A stretch of 64,000 nt of DNA from Marinagarivorans algicola (GCF_001292705.1 NZ_LGAK01000011.1:1-64000), one strand, 5' to 3'; shown: positions 44,201 through 52,350, numbered from the stretch's first letter. Notes: generated by a model not told the origin, from the letters alone. Made by a program: numbers and translations.

Positions 44201-44915
44201 TCACGACTTTGAGTGTGATGGCCTGTTCAAACACTTTACAACGGCCACTCCAGTAGTTGTCGCCAATACGTCCTATCCAAACTTCAAGACACCCCTCACC
44301 ACAAGAGCGAAGGTTCATCGGTCCTGAAACATGCTCAATAATGCCTGCCGTGTAATCGTGAGTAATAGTGCAGCTGTTAACCGCTGTATTGAGCCTGTCA
44401 CATTGCTGGTAATTTGGGCTGCCTTCACCTTGAGACTCACAGCCGGGGAAGCTTTGGGTTAATAGATTGGGGTCAGTTTGAACCGCATCAGTTAATGCCC
44501 AAAGCGGATCATTGACCATATCTGGCCGCGACCTGTCTTTGATTTCCTGTAGCGAACGAAACGCCTCACCCGTAGCGCCACTCTCGGATGCCATGCTCTC
44601 TTGGCGCTGCGTCCCCAATTGATTCATGCTGGTATCAGAGCCATAAACGCCCGTTAAGACATCTAATGAGCCCTGATCCATACCAGGAAATAGCTCTTGC
44701 AAGTTAATGGACTCATTACCACTGCCACTCGGCACCAACAATGTATTGCCGTTAAGTGCGGGCATCGTCCAGTTTTGCAGTAATTGCTTACCTTCTTGTT
44801 GTCCGCTTAAGCCGGATTGGCGCTGCACATCAGCGGTCACACCATGTAAGGGCAAGCACGCCATAGTGATTGATAAAACACCCGCTAAAACTCGGGTAAA
44901 AAGTGTTGGTTTCAT
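41223..44915 (-). CDS. traN: TraN, outer-membrane mating-pair stabilisation protein
   Basis: A 1230-residue cysteine-rich F-type TraN, exported to the outer membrane, where it contacts receptors on the recipient. A signal peptide spans residues 1-28 (TRVLAGVLSITMACLPLHGVTA). Many cysteine pairs occur through the middle, e.g. CDRLNTAVNSC and CQVLEANPSCGFMSSEC, repeated later as CAALEQNPACQYVRTEC, suggesting an internal duplication. A hydrophobic glycine/alanine stretch lies near residue 1060. It starts two bases after the traU stop, so they are coupled. Confidence 0.95.
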   Translation of the reverse strand: MKPTLFTRVLAGVLSITMACLPLHGVTADVQRQSGLSGQQEGKQLLQNWTMPALNGNTLLVPSGSGNESINLQELFPGMDQGSLDVLTGVYGSDTSMNQLGTQRQESMASESGATGEAFRSLQEIKDRSRPDMVNDPLWALTDAVQTDPNLLTQSFPGCESQGEGSPNYQQCDRLNTAVNSCTITHDYTAGIIEHVSGPMNLRSCGEGCLEVWIGRIGDNYWSGRCKVFEQAITLKVVNPDAITSAVLEYAKWDDYMQVWLGDQKVWSGPNNNFPPETAGRCELSTSWERNPNTDLTAKLKAVEPGLEVPIKIRVSVTGSGEGYARIKVRFDPTKVVMNDSWSPQACIEQAADIPAKFSDYSIQCTDQPSSTNGCTVVNGVSVCESYFAPSPVAGISPLCRRVQVSVDDESYKGIENQACQVLEANPSCGFMSSECAETNDRGECIRFTDTFDCGLQTNDPKCVVSNLMPSSFEACEPTQTITPFTETKHVPDYQVCEKISTLTECQLERRVSAETHQQSWSIERGCFSSETLSFVPQHSSTMQTGNATLRVFDNQNTEIKITESPSKANGWKTTLSLTGNKETVTETKPSIKYPEMTCPKGTLVGSLCKVVNGSIISWHEPQEVTRSRCESGWNKVDFETCSREVQKCLAPAKLSASLTFSGKYLEQDVVHQSSDPGIDQCLMQTDQFTAVQWQCLDTGTKRIDGLTVGSGELANLGSLYPAVVSSPAHLTSRGSSDGLGLSCWRARATYNASTAHPEFNMGSSDSWVDANGNTQTIVNNGQNTTTNTCAALEQNPACQYVRTECTEGGAGHEGFCYIQSLVYDCGQSVEVQNARMETQYNCEGPVRCMGTDCLEPESIKQANFAEAAAMLNAAQFMTNDMSCTGADGQDNVECTVFKGNAGQCKKAVGGIVDCCEKPSGVSLSDYITMIVAVNKLDTAVMAMNPSSAIYGSWNTLREPITSTWSAVKEPFVSAWDSLMGAGPSTAAGAGAEQAATGFMQVLTNKTAEWVGTTFGSGAQSALFSNVGGAVGADGVVSGGNFALGGAAGAVLSTVMTAYMIYSVTMILIQLIWKCEQSEFEMNAKRVLKSCHYVGSYCKSKFLGACVEKRQSYCCFTSPLSRIIQEQVRPQLGLGWGSAKSPNCEGLTASQLNQVDWSQVNLDEWIGILSITGNLPEVPSLDLERLTGSGSTLNVDGNRQSAADRAIERLNGMDAQKLRQVATEEISGNN

Positions 44916-44917
44916 GG

Positions 44918-45946
44918 TTAACCTCCCGAGTTACAGCAGTCTTGCCAGCGCCACAAAATGTAGAGCGCATCTTCACCGGCACCGGGGATCGTTCGCCACT
45001 CTCCCCATTTCATGGTGCTTTCACCGATGACATGCGCACTTTCAGTTTCTGGTACAGGGAAGAACATACTCATCTTGTATTGGGATTTCGGCAGCATGGG
45101 TTCGATAACAGGTCGGCATAGCGCACTGTTCCCCATTGTTCGCCTTGCAAGACCACGCCTGTGTTGAGCCGCGATTGCACGCGCCGCTAAATGGCTGGTG
45201 TTTTCTGCTATTGAGCCAAAGGCTAAGGTGTGGCCAGATAACGGGTAGAGATGGCCCCAACTGCCAGCACACCAAAACAATTGGTCGATGGGTTTACCAA
45301 GCGTTGATGAGGCAGCGTCAGCGGTACAAGCCGAAATAGCCAATGGATTGGCAACGGCAGCAGCTTCAGGCTGAGTAAAAAAGGCCAGTTCATCGTTCAG
45401 CCATGTTGGGTCCAATTCCGACAAATACATCAAGTCAAAGTCCATGTAACCATCGGCATTGCAATTGCCATCCATGAACAAATCGAGCATGACCAAAAGC
45501 GGAAAGGCATAATAATGGTAATGGTAGAAAGCGAGATCACCGGTATCGTATTCACCCTCGCCATGACCACCTTGCAATCGCCTATCACCTAACGGTAAAC
45601 GAATCCCTCCCAGGGAAGGCGAGCAACCCGGCGTTCTGACCAGTTCAATCAGACGCGCTGGCTCCCACATGCTGGTAACAATACCTGGCCTTGGCACGCC
45701 TAAGTTGTCTTCACATAAGCAAAATGACTTGTTTGATGCGCCGCTTGGGACACTGCCAGAGCCAAGTGGAAGACCTGCAACCCGGATAGGAAAAATGCAT
45801 GACCAGCAAACATCCGTCAGCAACTTACCCGACAATAAACCCGCGTCTGGGCAGGTTAGTTCGGCTTTAGCAGGAATAGATGCGCCCAGGACAAACATGA
45901 CAACGAGAGTCCGCAACAGACGATACGTATTATTGAGCTTTTTCAT
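44918..45946 (-). CDS. traU: TraU, pilus assembly protein
   Basis: A 342-residue F-type TraU, periplasmic, with a signal peptide (LLRTLVVMFVLGASIPAKAE). The opening CPDAGLLSGKLLTDVCWSCIFPIRVAG and YHYYAFPLLVMLDLF stretches are family landmarks, and CWSC may be oxidised by the DsbC protein of the element. I chose the ATG at 45946 with AAGGAG upstream over a TTG at 45952; it overlaps the end of the TrbC-TraW gene by 17 bases. Confidence 0.94.
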   Translation of the reverse strand: MKKLNNTYRLLRTLVVMFVLGASIPAKAELTCPDAGLLSGKLLTDVCWSCIFPIRVAGLPLGSGSVPSGASNKSFCLCEDNLGVPRPGIVTSMWEPARLIELVRTPGCSPSLGGIRLPLGDRRLQGGHGEGEYDTGDLAFYHYHYYAFPLLVMLDLFMDGNCNADGYMDFDLMYLSELDPTWLNDELAFFTQPEAAAVANPLAISACTADAASSTLGKPIDQLFWCAGSWGHLYPLSGHTLAFGSIAENTSHLAARAIAAQHRRGLARRTMGNSALCRPVIEPMLPKSQYKMSMFFPVPETESAHVIGESTMKWGEWRTIPGAGEDALYILWRWQDCCNSGG

Positions 45947-47057
45947 GAACAAGCTCCTTTGCTGGAATTTCTTCTATTTCAAACGCGAGTCCCTTTGCTT
46001 GAACAAACGATGGGGTGACTTGCAAATCAAAGCGCTGCTTTAGCGAGGCATTGAGAAGGTAAACCGGGCTATCCAATGTCTTTTCGAGCGCATTGAGGCG
46101 ATTCCAGCCTTGGGCACGGTCGAGCTGCGTGGTGATAAGCGTAATGCGGCGCAGTGTCCTATCTTGCGTCTCAAGCCAATGCGCTACTGCGTCCACTTCT
46201 TCAGCGTTCGACGCATTAAACACCACAAGCTGCTGAGTAAACGGCAAGGCTTTTAGCGGGTTAATACGCGTTCCTGCTGGGATCAATGTTCGGCCATTAG
46301 CATCCAATAGTGGCCGCTGCATGACGATGGTTGGATCAACCATTCTTATCCGATACTGCGTGGCTTTGGGTAACTCAGTAAATGTTTGGCGAGACCAGAA
46401 ACGCTCAATGGCTTTTTTCTTTAATGCGCCCAGGTCAATCGACTGTAAGCGCTGCATCGCCACTTGCATCAAATCCAGTTCTAAAATGGAATGAATAGGA
46501 CCGCGTTGACCCAATGATCCGGTATTGCCTGTTTCAATTTGACGTTGCAACCAGTCCTTGCTGTAAACCCCTAGTGCACTTGCAGTCACCTTGTCATCCT
46601 CTATGCGGAATATGGCAGGCACGCTAGTCACCCGCCAGTGCACAAAGGCTTTAGGATCGATTCGAACCTGAGGAACAGGATCAAGCCCCGTCATCAGGGT
46701 ATGCCAATCACGGATAGCCGCCCCCAAGGTCTTTCCTTCAGGAATTCCCCGAAACAACACAATAGCGCCGGTAGCACTGGCCTCTTTAAATAGCTGCTTC
46801 AGTGAGGAATCCCCCAGTGAGGACGACGCAAATATCAACCATTCATCGTCGTGTTTGAGCGACGCAGGTTGTTCAATCGGTGAAAAAGGCTCGATAAATT
46901 CAGATGAACCATCCACAGAACTTTGTAAAATGCTGCGGCTCATTTCGACGATCTTTTTGTCTTCGTCAGACAACAGAAAAGGCTCTTGTGCCCAGGACAC
47001 TTGAACCCAAGACAATGGAGCAACCAACAAAAATAAGAGACATAGTCTTCTCATCAT
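45930..47057 (-). CDS. traW: TrbC-TraW fusion, pilus assembly protein
   Basis: A 375-residue periplasmic protein with signal peptide. The N-terminal half is TrbC-like (WLIFASSSLGDSSLKQLFKE..TGAIVLFRGIPEG, then FRIEDDKVT), and the C-terminal half is TraW-like (RFWSRQTFTELPKATQYRI, RTLIPAGTRINPLKALP). In F these are separate proteins that bind one another; here they are one chain, as in other SXT-type elements. AGGAGG lies before the ATG pair at 47057. Confidence 0.9.
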   Translation of the reverse strand: MMRRLCLLFLLVAPLSWVQVSWAQEPFLLSDEDKKIVEMSRSILQSSVDGSSEFIEPFSPIEQPASLKHDDEWLIFASSSLGDSSLKQLFKEASATGAIVLFRGIPEGKTLGAAIRDWHTLMTGLDPVPQVRIDPKAFVHWRVTSVPAIFRIEDDKVTASALGVYSKDWLQRQIETGNTGSLGQRGPIHSILELDLMQVAMQRLQSIDLGALKKKAIERFWSRQTFTELPKATQYRIRMVDPTIVMQRPLLDANGRTLIPAGTRINPLKALPFTQQLVVFNASNAEEVDAVAHWLETQDRTLRRITLITTQLDRAQGWNRLNALEKTLDSPVYLLNASLKQRFDLQVTPSFVQAKGLAFEIEEIPAKELVHEKAQ

Positions 47058-47064
47058 CTACCTC

Positions 47065-47577
47065 CTACCAAAGCGACCAAGCGCGACCGACAATCTGCTC
47101 GCGCTTAACGGCATTCCAATAGCGGGAGTCGAAACTCGTTGCAGCCTCGCCGGAAAACCAATATTCGTTTTCTTGCAGCGTCAATGAGCGGCTAAATTGT
47201 GATTCCGCCACACCAAGACGCTGGGCTAATGCCATGCCGGTAGAGACTTCAGCACCGTTCACCAGCACATGCTCAGGCGTCACATTGACTTCATCCCCAG
47301 GCATCCCTGTTAGGCGTTTAAGCATCCGAGTACCGTCGGTATATAACGGAGCGAGTCCTTTTGAGTGGAAGGCATACAAACCATCCTTAACGGGCTCTTT
47401 ATTCCATAGGTCAATCAGATACACCGTGGTATCAGGCAGGCAGCGCTCTTGCTGGGTATCAATACCTATTCGGTAGCGCATCATGGCGTAAGTGCCTACC
47501 AAGGCCATGATTAACGCAAGAACAGTCAACCGGATGAGGTATGGCCGCCAAGGCATTCTTTTACGGAGTATCTGCAT
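47065..47577 (-). CDS. trhF: TrhF-type S26 signal peptidase-like protein
   Basis: A 170-residue S26-fold protein with one membrane segment (LIRLTVLALIMALVGTYAM). The usual serine nucleophile position carries Cys46 (QERCLPDT), while the general-base lysine is present at Lys87 (TRMLKRLTGMPGDEV). The later substrate-binding strand EYWFSGEA is in place. It may mature the pilin or act on another transfer protein. It overlaps the TrbI-like gene by 17 bases. Confidence 0.85.
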   Translation of the reverse strand: MQILRKRMPWRPYLIRLTVLALIMALVGTYAMMRYRIGIDTQQERCLPDTTVYLIDLWNKEPVKDGLYAFHSKGLAPLYTDGTRMLKRLTGMPGDEVNVTPEHVLVNGAEVSTGMALAQRLGVAESQFSRSLTLQENEYWFSGEAATSFDSRYWNAVKREQIVGRAWSLW

Positions 47578-47908
47578 GAGACACCTCCTTTGAGCCTACT
47601 GGTACGAATACAGAATCATCTGCACCCACCACAGCTTGGGCATCCAGCACGATAAAACCGGCCGCTTTTAACTTTTCAATTTGCTGGTTGGTCTGAAGCA
47701 ACCTGGACTCGATGTCTTGTTCGCTGGCATTGGGGCCTAGTGACAACACCGCCTCCCCAAAATCCACGACTGCAATGGGCGTACTTAACGCCAACTGGCT
47801 GTGGATGGGTTCGAGTGTTTTCATTAAGAGCCAGCTGGTCATTAAACCGCTGCCTGCAATAGACAAAGTAATAGAGGCCATAAATGGCCAAAGCGTGGTC
47901 TTATTCAT
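47561..47908 (-). CDS. TrbI-like F-type conjugation protein
   Basis: A 115-residue inner-membrane protein with one N-terminal span (WPFMASITLSIAGSGLMTSW) and a periplasmic VVDFGEAVLSL motif typical of F-type TrbI, involved in pilus retraction in F. The start overlaps the traC stop (GAATAAG/ATG), and the stop overlaps trhF, so it is tightly coupled to both. Confidence 0.75.
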   Translation of the reverse strand: MNKTTLWPFMASITLSIAGSGLMTSWLLMKTLEPIHSQLALSTPIAVVDFGEAVLSLGPNASEQDIESRLLQTNQQIEKLKAAGFIVLDAQAVVGADDSVFVPVGSKEVSHADTP

Positions 47909-50300
47909 AGCCTCGCTCCTTCAACAACTGAGAGATGGCATCAGCAACAGAAAGGCCTTTGCGCGTTAACTGTTTAATCGCGTTTACATCTTCTGCACGG
48001 GACGAGTACAACAGCTTGTGAAACGGATCGACAATGAGGCGGCCAATCCCGGTGCCCATTTCGGTAATAAAGAAAATTTCGGAATAGACACCCGTGACGG
48101 TATGAACCGTTTTCAGGTATTCATAACCGCCTTCACCTAGTGGCAAGCGGCCTTCTTTTTTGAGCGCGTTGATGGTTTCAGCTTTTTGGCCAAGCAGGTA
48201 CATATTGGCTGAGTTTTCAGCGATGGCTTTACCTGTAGGGCTATCATACAAATCGTTGACCGATTGCGTTACCGTTACAGCACTGCCGCCATATTTTCGA
48301 AATCGCCGGTAACCCGTTTCGATAAATTTACCGACATCACCTTGAGTCAGCAGATCCCAGGCTTCGTCGATGAACACAATCTTGCGACGATCACGCTCAC
48401 CTAAGTACATCTCTTGTTGGATTTGGTAGATAAGCTGAAGCAACACCACTTGTTGTAGGTGCTTGCGCCCCTTGAGCTCTTCTAACTCCAAAACAGTGAA
48501 ACGGTTTTTGAAACGAATATTGTTGTGGCCATTAAAGAAGCGGCCATATTCGCCTAGTGTCGTAAACGGATAGAGCTGCTCACCCACGTCTTGCACACGT
48601 CGGTCTTCATGATTTTTCAAAGCCTCTGCCACATCATCAACCAACATGGCACGACCTTTTTTCTCCCACAGTTCACGGGTCTGACGCTTTAGGTTGGCCA
48701 TCTGAAAATCGGTTAATGACTGCGTAGGTGCGGCCATTGCGGCCAATAACCCAACCAACACATCCGCTTCTTCGTCATAGTCCTCAACGATTTCAAACGG
48801 ATTCAAGCAAATGCCACTGTCCCGCCCGAACTGTAAGAACTCACCGTCATAGACTTCACACAGCTTTTCATAAGACCGGCCAACATCAATCACCCAGCAT
48901 TGCCCGCCTTCAGATAAGTAGGAGGAGATGATTTCGTTCACCAGGAATGACTTACCCGACCCTGATTGCGCCGCGATGCAACAGTTGTAATTACTGCCCG
49001 AGTCATAAAGGGACACACTCATGATCTGGCCATTACGGGAAACAAAGTTAATCACTGGCGTGCCCGTGCCTTTCCAATCCGCAAACAAAGGCAACAGTGG
49101 GATCACATGCCGTGTCGCCATGGTCTTGAATCGAAACAAGTCGTTCATCGCCTGGCGATCAGCACCAAATGGCAGGGCATTCAGAAAAATGGGCAAACAG
49201 AAGTACTTGTCTTCCATCAGCTCAAATCCGAGTTCTTTGAAATAAGTTCGAGCATTTGAAACAGAGCTGATGGACGCTTCTTCAGTTGGTGAAAACAGCG
49301 TTAAGGTCATGTTTGCCCGAATAGGACGATCACCTTCTTGCAAGGCTTCAAAAAGAACATCAAATCCCTTTTTCTTGGCTGCAAGCACCGGCACAAACTT
49401 GAGCATCGGGCCATAGGCCTGATTGACCGCCCATTGACGCTTCGTCTCTAAACGAGATCGCATGGCCTCGGCTGAAGGAAAGTGAATGGTGACATTCAGC
49501 AAAAAGCTTCCGCGTAAACCGCGACTACCCGTCATCATATCGCCCGCAAAACTTGCGGCATGACCAAACCAGATCCGCTCAGGCAAGCGTTTAAACGATA
49601 AGGTTTTAACTCGGTAATCGCCCAGCATTAGACCTTGGCTATCCACCTTGATAGCTCGGTCATAATCCAACACTTGCTCTCGAAGTGGTTTATCAGCCTC
49701 ACTTCGAATGGGTGATGGATTGCGCCAGGAAGCATCTTTTCCCCAGTTAAGCTGCGCACTTAATGCCGCGATCCAGTTTCGGTCAGTCATCTCAGTGACG
49801 CGAAAACCAACCGTTGCCAACGCCTGAGAGAAAGAAGCTCGAAGCGCGGATGCTCGACTCAACTCACGCTCCGTCGGTATAGGGCTTTCCAAAGGCAATT
49901 TGCAGGTGACGATCAGTTGAAAGTTGCGTACCTGAGTCTGAGTCGATTCTTCTATCGGTTGAACCGTGCCCCCATCGAGGAAGTCCGCACGTTTGCGTAT
50001 CGACGCCCTAAGCAATGGATCGGATTGACGATGCCGTAAGCCCATCATGCGCTGAAGGTCGGTTTGAATATCAGGGGATGCGTACAGGCCAAATTGCAGC
50101 AAAGTGTCTTTTGGCCAGTCGTTGTTGAGTAGAACATTAACCCTGTCTGCAACAGACTCATCACCACCCGGCAATGGGTCACATAGAAAACCAAAGCCAA
50201 CACTCTGGTCTTCCATGAAAAACAGTTGCTCATCGTCTGAATAGGCCAATACTGGCAAGAGCTCTGAAGCGCGTTGCCCTGAATACAGAGAGGCTTTCAT
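47901..50300 (-). CDS. traC: TraC, VirB4-like assembly ATPase
   Basis: A 799-residue VirB4/TraC ATPase that powers pilus assembly from the cytoplasmic face. Walker A is AAQSGSGKSFLVNEI near residue 450, Walker B KIVFIDEAWDLL near residue 640, with the downstream TVTQSVNDL helicase-like motif. The ATG at 50300 has GGAGGGG upstream and overlaps the dsbC stop by one base (TAATG); a TTG at 50318 is less likely. Confidence 0.95.
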   Translation of the reverse strand: MKASLYSGQRASELLPVLAYSDDEQLFFMEDQSVGFGFLCDPLPGGDESVADRVNVLLNNDWPKDTLLQFGLYASPDIQTDLQRMMGLRHRQSDPLLRASIRKRADFLDGGTVQPIEESTQTQVRNFQLIVTCKLPLESPIPTERELSRASALRASFSQALATVGFRVTEMTDRNWIAALSAQLNWGKDASWRNPSPIRSEADKPLREQVLDYDRAIKVDSQGLMLGDYRVKTLSFKRLPERIWFGHAASFAGDMMTGSRGLRGSFLLNVTIHFPSAEAMRSRLETKRQWAVNQAYGPMLKFVPVLAAKKKGFDVLFEALQEGDRPIRANMTLTLFSPTEEASISSVSNARTYFKELGFELMEDKYFCLPIFLNALPFGADRQAMNDLFRFKTMATRHVIPLLPLFADWKGTGTPVINFVSRNGQIMSVSLYDSGSNYNCCIAAQSGSGKSFLVNEIISSYLSEGGQCWVIDVGRSYEKLCEVYDGEFLQFGRDSGICLNPFEIVEDYDEEADVLVGLLAAMAAPTQSLTDFQMANLKRQTRELWEKKGRAMLVDDVAEALKNHEDRRVQDVGEQLYPFTTLGEYGRFFNGHNNIRFKNRFTVLELEELKGRKHLQQVVLLQLIYQIQQEMYLGERDRRKIVFIDEAWDLLTQGDVGKFIETGYRRFRKYGGSAVTVTQSVNDLYDSPTGKAIAENSANMYLLGQKAETINALKKEGRLPLGEGGYEYLKTVHTVTGVYSEIFFITEMGTGIGRLIVDPFHKLLYSSRAEDVNAIKQLTRKGLSVADAISQLLKERGYE

Positions 50301-50992
50301 TAACGCCCCTCCAACCAAGCAGAAAGATCATAAGGACGGCCTCGGCTGATGCGACCATCATTGGCGACGATGAAAGGCACACCTTGAATGCCCAGAATTT
50401 GAGCCGTCACCAAAGTACGCTGCATTGGTTCTAAGTTGCAGGCATCATCCTGCTCTAGGTTACCAATCCGGCCATTCAGCAATGCATCGGTGGCCGCTTT
50501 CTTGTCACGCGCACAGCCGAGCTGGCGAACCTGACGCTCTGAATCTGGACCAAGCACTGGCACAGGGAGAATTTGGAAGGTGTATTCTTTGGTGAGCGGT
50601 AAGGCTTGCTTCAAAAGCTCATGGCAGTGCGGGCATCGTGGATCAACAAAGACCACCACTTTCTTTTTGCCTTCGCCCAGCGTCAGTGGGTTCAAATCAT
50701 CCATTTTTAAGCCAAGACGACTTAAGTCCAGCGTGTTCCCCGCTTCACGAATCTCTTCAAGGCTAGTAAGCGGCTTTTTCGACCAAGCGTCATAGAGCGT
50801 GCCATCAATGACGAACCGGCCACTGTCTGACATGAAAACAATACGGCCATTGCTTTCGACCGCTTTCATACCCGTGACAGGTAAAGAAACCATGCCGTCA
50901 ATTTTGCCAACGGGCGACACTTCAGACACAGGTTCAGCTTGAACCAATGGAGACAGCGCAAGAGCCAGAATAATTGGAGATAGTTTTCGCAT
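50300..50992 (-). CDS. dsbC: DsbC/TrbB-type periplasmic disulfide isomerase
   Basis: A 230-residue exported thioredoxin-fold protein with signal peptide (LSPIILALALSPLVQA) and the active site CPHC in FVDPRCPHCHELL. The N-terminal dimerisation domain and the GVPFIVANDGR cis-proline region are DsbC-like. It should shuffle disulfides in the cysteine-rich TraN, TraU and TraH. It heads the leftward dsbC-traC-...-traN operon; its SD lies in a hairpin. Confidence 0.92.
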   Translation of the reverse strand: MRKLSPIILALALSPLVQAEPVSEVSPVGKIDGMVSLPVTGMKAVESNGRIVFMSDSGRFVIDGTLYDAWSKKPLTSLEEIREAGNTLDLSRLGLKMDDLNPLTLGEGKKKVVVFVDPRCPHCHELLKQALPLTKEYTFQILPVPVLGPDSERQVRQLGCARDKKAATDALLNGRIGNLEQDDACNLEPMQRTLVTAQILGIQGVPFIVANDGRISRGRPYDLSAWLEGR

Positions 50993-51024
50993 GAGGAGTC
51001 CTCGTTAATGTAAATCGAGGCTCC
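50993..51024 (-). promoter_or_regulatory. SD-sequestering leader hairpin of dsbC
   Basis: On the minus strand GGAGCCTCG (51024-51016) pairs with CGAGGACTCC (51004-50995) with one bulged base, covering the GAGG ribosome-binding site; the ATG follows two bases later. Confidence 0.65.
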
Positions 51025-51232
51025 AGTCTATGCAGTTGTCCTATGTGGACTCGGTTAGATAGATTGAAGAATTGGGTGCCTTGCTAGGCATCCTATTCTC
51101 CCGTTGACCTAGAAAAATTGAAAAATCAGAAAATATCAGTGAATATCACCAATTATCATCAAATCATCAGTCGCGTGATTTTTTGCCCTTGATAGCATGT
51201 GCCTTGTACTTTTACATAAACAAGGAGACAAA
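51025..51232 (+). promoter_or_regulatory. regulatory region with four 10 bp-phased repeats
   Basis: Four consecutive 10-base units at 51131-51170: AAATATCAGT, GAATATCACC, AATTATCATC and AAATCATCAG. Their exact 10 bp period puts them on one face of the helix. A possible promoter follows (TTGCCC at 51183-51188, then TACTTT about 17 bases on). AAGGAG precedes the next start. This region probably binds the HTH protein at 51423. Confidence 0.55.
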
Positions 51233-51379
51233 ATGTCTAAGCAAAACAATCACAACTCAGATATGACAAACGCCAATAAGGGTACGTCTGGTACTAACAA
51301 GACTTACTCACAAAACCAAGGAAATCGAGGGTGGCAGATGAACCCTCAAAATCCGCAGAATGGCGGTAAGAAAAAATAA
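51233..51379 (+). CDS. 48-residue Asn-rich basic peptide
   Basis: A short frame with AAGGAG seven bases before the ATG. The product is low-complexity, rich in Asn, Gln, Gly and Lys (NKGTSGTNKTYSQNQGNRGW, ending GGKKK), with no cysteine or membrane segment, and is probably disordered and nucleic-acid- or partner-binding. It is 43 bases before the HTH gene on the same strand. I know no family for it. Confidence 0.55.
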   Translation: MSKQNNHNSDMTNANKGTSGTNKTYSQNQGNRGWQMNPQNPQNGGKKK

Positions 51380-51422
51380 GTTGTGAAGGGGGCTTAATGC
51401 TCCCTTTCCTTTAAGGGACTAC

Positions 51423-52079
51423 ATGGACAAGAGCAAAAACAGTAAGAAAAAACCGTTCAAATGGACAAGAGAACTTATTCGGCTTGCACTGAACGACGGG
51501 TGGACGCAACAAGAGATTGCAGAAAAATGCAGAACACAGCAATCCATCGTAAGTGCTTGGAACAAAGGTTCGAAACAAGGCACGGAACAACAACTGCTGC
51601 CTTTGCTCAATATCTATGGCAACAAAATTCGTCGAAACAGTTTTAAAGTTTATTGGTCATTAAACACTGAAACTATGGAGAAAACCTTTTACCGTGTTGA
51701 AGGGAAGGTAATTCTTAGCCAAGCATTTTATGATCCGCGAAGAGACCAACGAGGCAAACTGGTCAAAAAAGTTCCAGAGCTAAAACTCGTGGTACACCAT
51801 CAAGGGGCCGATCAGTTTCGCGTCGTCAGTCAAAGTCGATTGACTTTCAGGCATACGAATGAAGAACTTGATCATAGCGTAGAGGATGCTGTTTGGAATT
51901 CGCATGTGCTCGAACCTTTAACTACGACGCAGCTAATCGATTTCATTGATCACTATTCCAATGAAAAGTTAAGCAGATACCCAAGTGATGCTAATACGTT
52001 GCCGTTCTTAATCAGACAATCTCTTTTAAACCATGGATTCCCAGTGTCGGGTATTGTTGAATATCCTGCCGTTTGGTAG
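51423..52079 (+). CDS. HTH protein of unknown family, hotspot 2
   Basis: A 218-residue protein. Residues 12-60 form a helix-turn-helix (TRELIRLALNDGWTQQEIAEKCRTQQSIVSAWNKG), and the remaining 150 residues are a mixed alpha/beta domain I do not recognise (KVYWSLNTETMEKTFYRVEGKV, ELKLVVHHQGADQFRVV). It is with the 48-residue peptide gene between traA and dsbC, in the opposite direction to both. The phased repeats upstream suggest self-regulation. It could be a two-gene cargo system of unknown purpose. Confidence 0.65.
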   Translation: MDKSKNSKKKPFKWTRELIRLALNDGWTQQEIAEKCRTQQSIVSAWNKGSKQGTEQQLLPLLNIYGNKIRRNSFKVYWSLNTETMEKTFYRVEGKVILSQAFYDPRRDQRGKLVKKVPELKLVVHHQGADQFRVVSQSRLTFRHTNEELDHSVEDAVWNSHVLEPLTTTQLIDFIDHYSNEKLSRYPSDANTLPFLIRQSLLNHGFPVSGIVEYPAVW

Positions 52080-52084
52080 TGTGT

Positions 52085-52345
52085 AAATCCAACCCAAAAG
52101 GAACGAGCGCCTAAAGCTCAAAATATCAGGCTAGTAGCCTGTTTGAATGTGCTCCCTCAAGGAAAGCCCCGCTAACTGCCTTTTGCAGTGGCGGCGCTAG
52201 CATTCTTTTCGGTATTCATGGCCGCTGCTTGAAATCAAGCTAAGTGAATGGGAAACCTATTAACTGAAACGCCGTCATGATAAACGGGTACGGGGTGGGA
52301 TGACGCCCAAGCCGTCAGATATCTGGCCGCTTGGGCGTTTTTTAG
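52085..52345 (+). ncRNA. candidate structured RNA with strong terminator
   Basis: About 260 bases with no ORF but dense dyads: CCGC/GCGG enclosing ACTGC-CTTT-TGCAGT (52172-52200 region), then CCGTCAT/ATGACG around a G-rich loop (52272-52305), and finally ACGCCCAAGC (52303-52312) pairing perfectly with GCTTGGGCGT (52329-52338) plus a T-run. It may be an independent RNA or a long 3' UTR of the HTH gene. Confidence 0.5.
52303..52343 (+). terminator. Rho-independent terminator
   Basis: A perfect 10 bp stem (ACGCCCAAGC / GCTTGGGCGT) with a 16-base loop and a run of six T on the plus strand. It ends the rightward hotspot-2 transcript just before the end of traA on the other strand. Confidence 0.88.
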
Positions 52346-52350
52346 TGTTA

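Noticed and set aside
51131-51170. phased repeats read as a CRISPR array or replication iterons
   Set aside because: Units are 10 bp, contiguous and diverged, with no spacers; there is no cas gene or replication initiator next to them.
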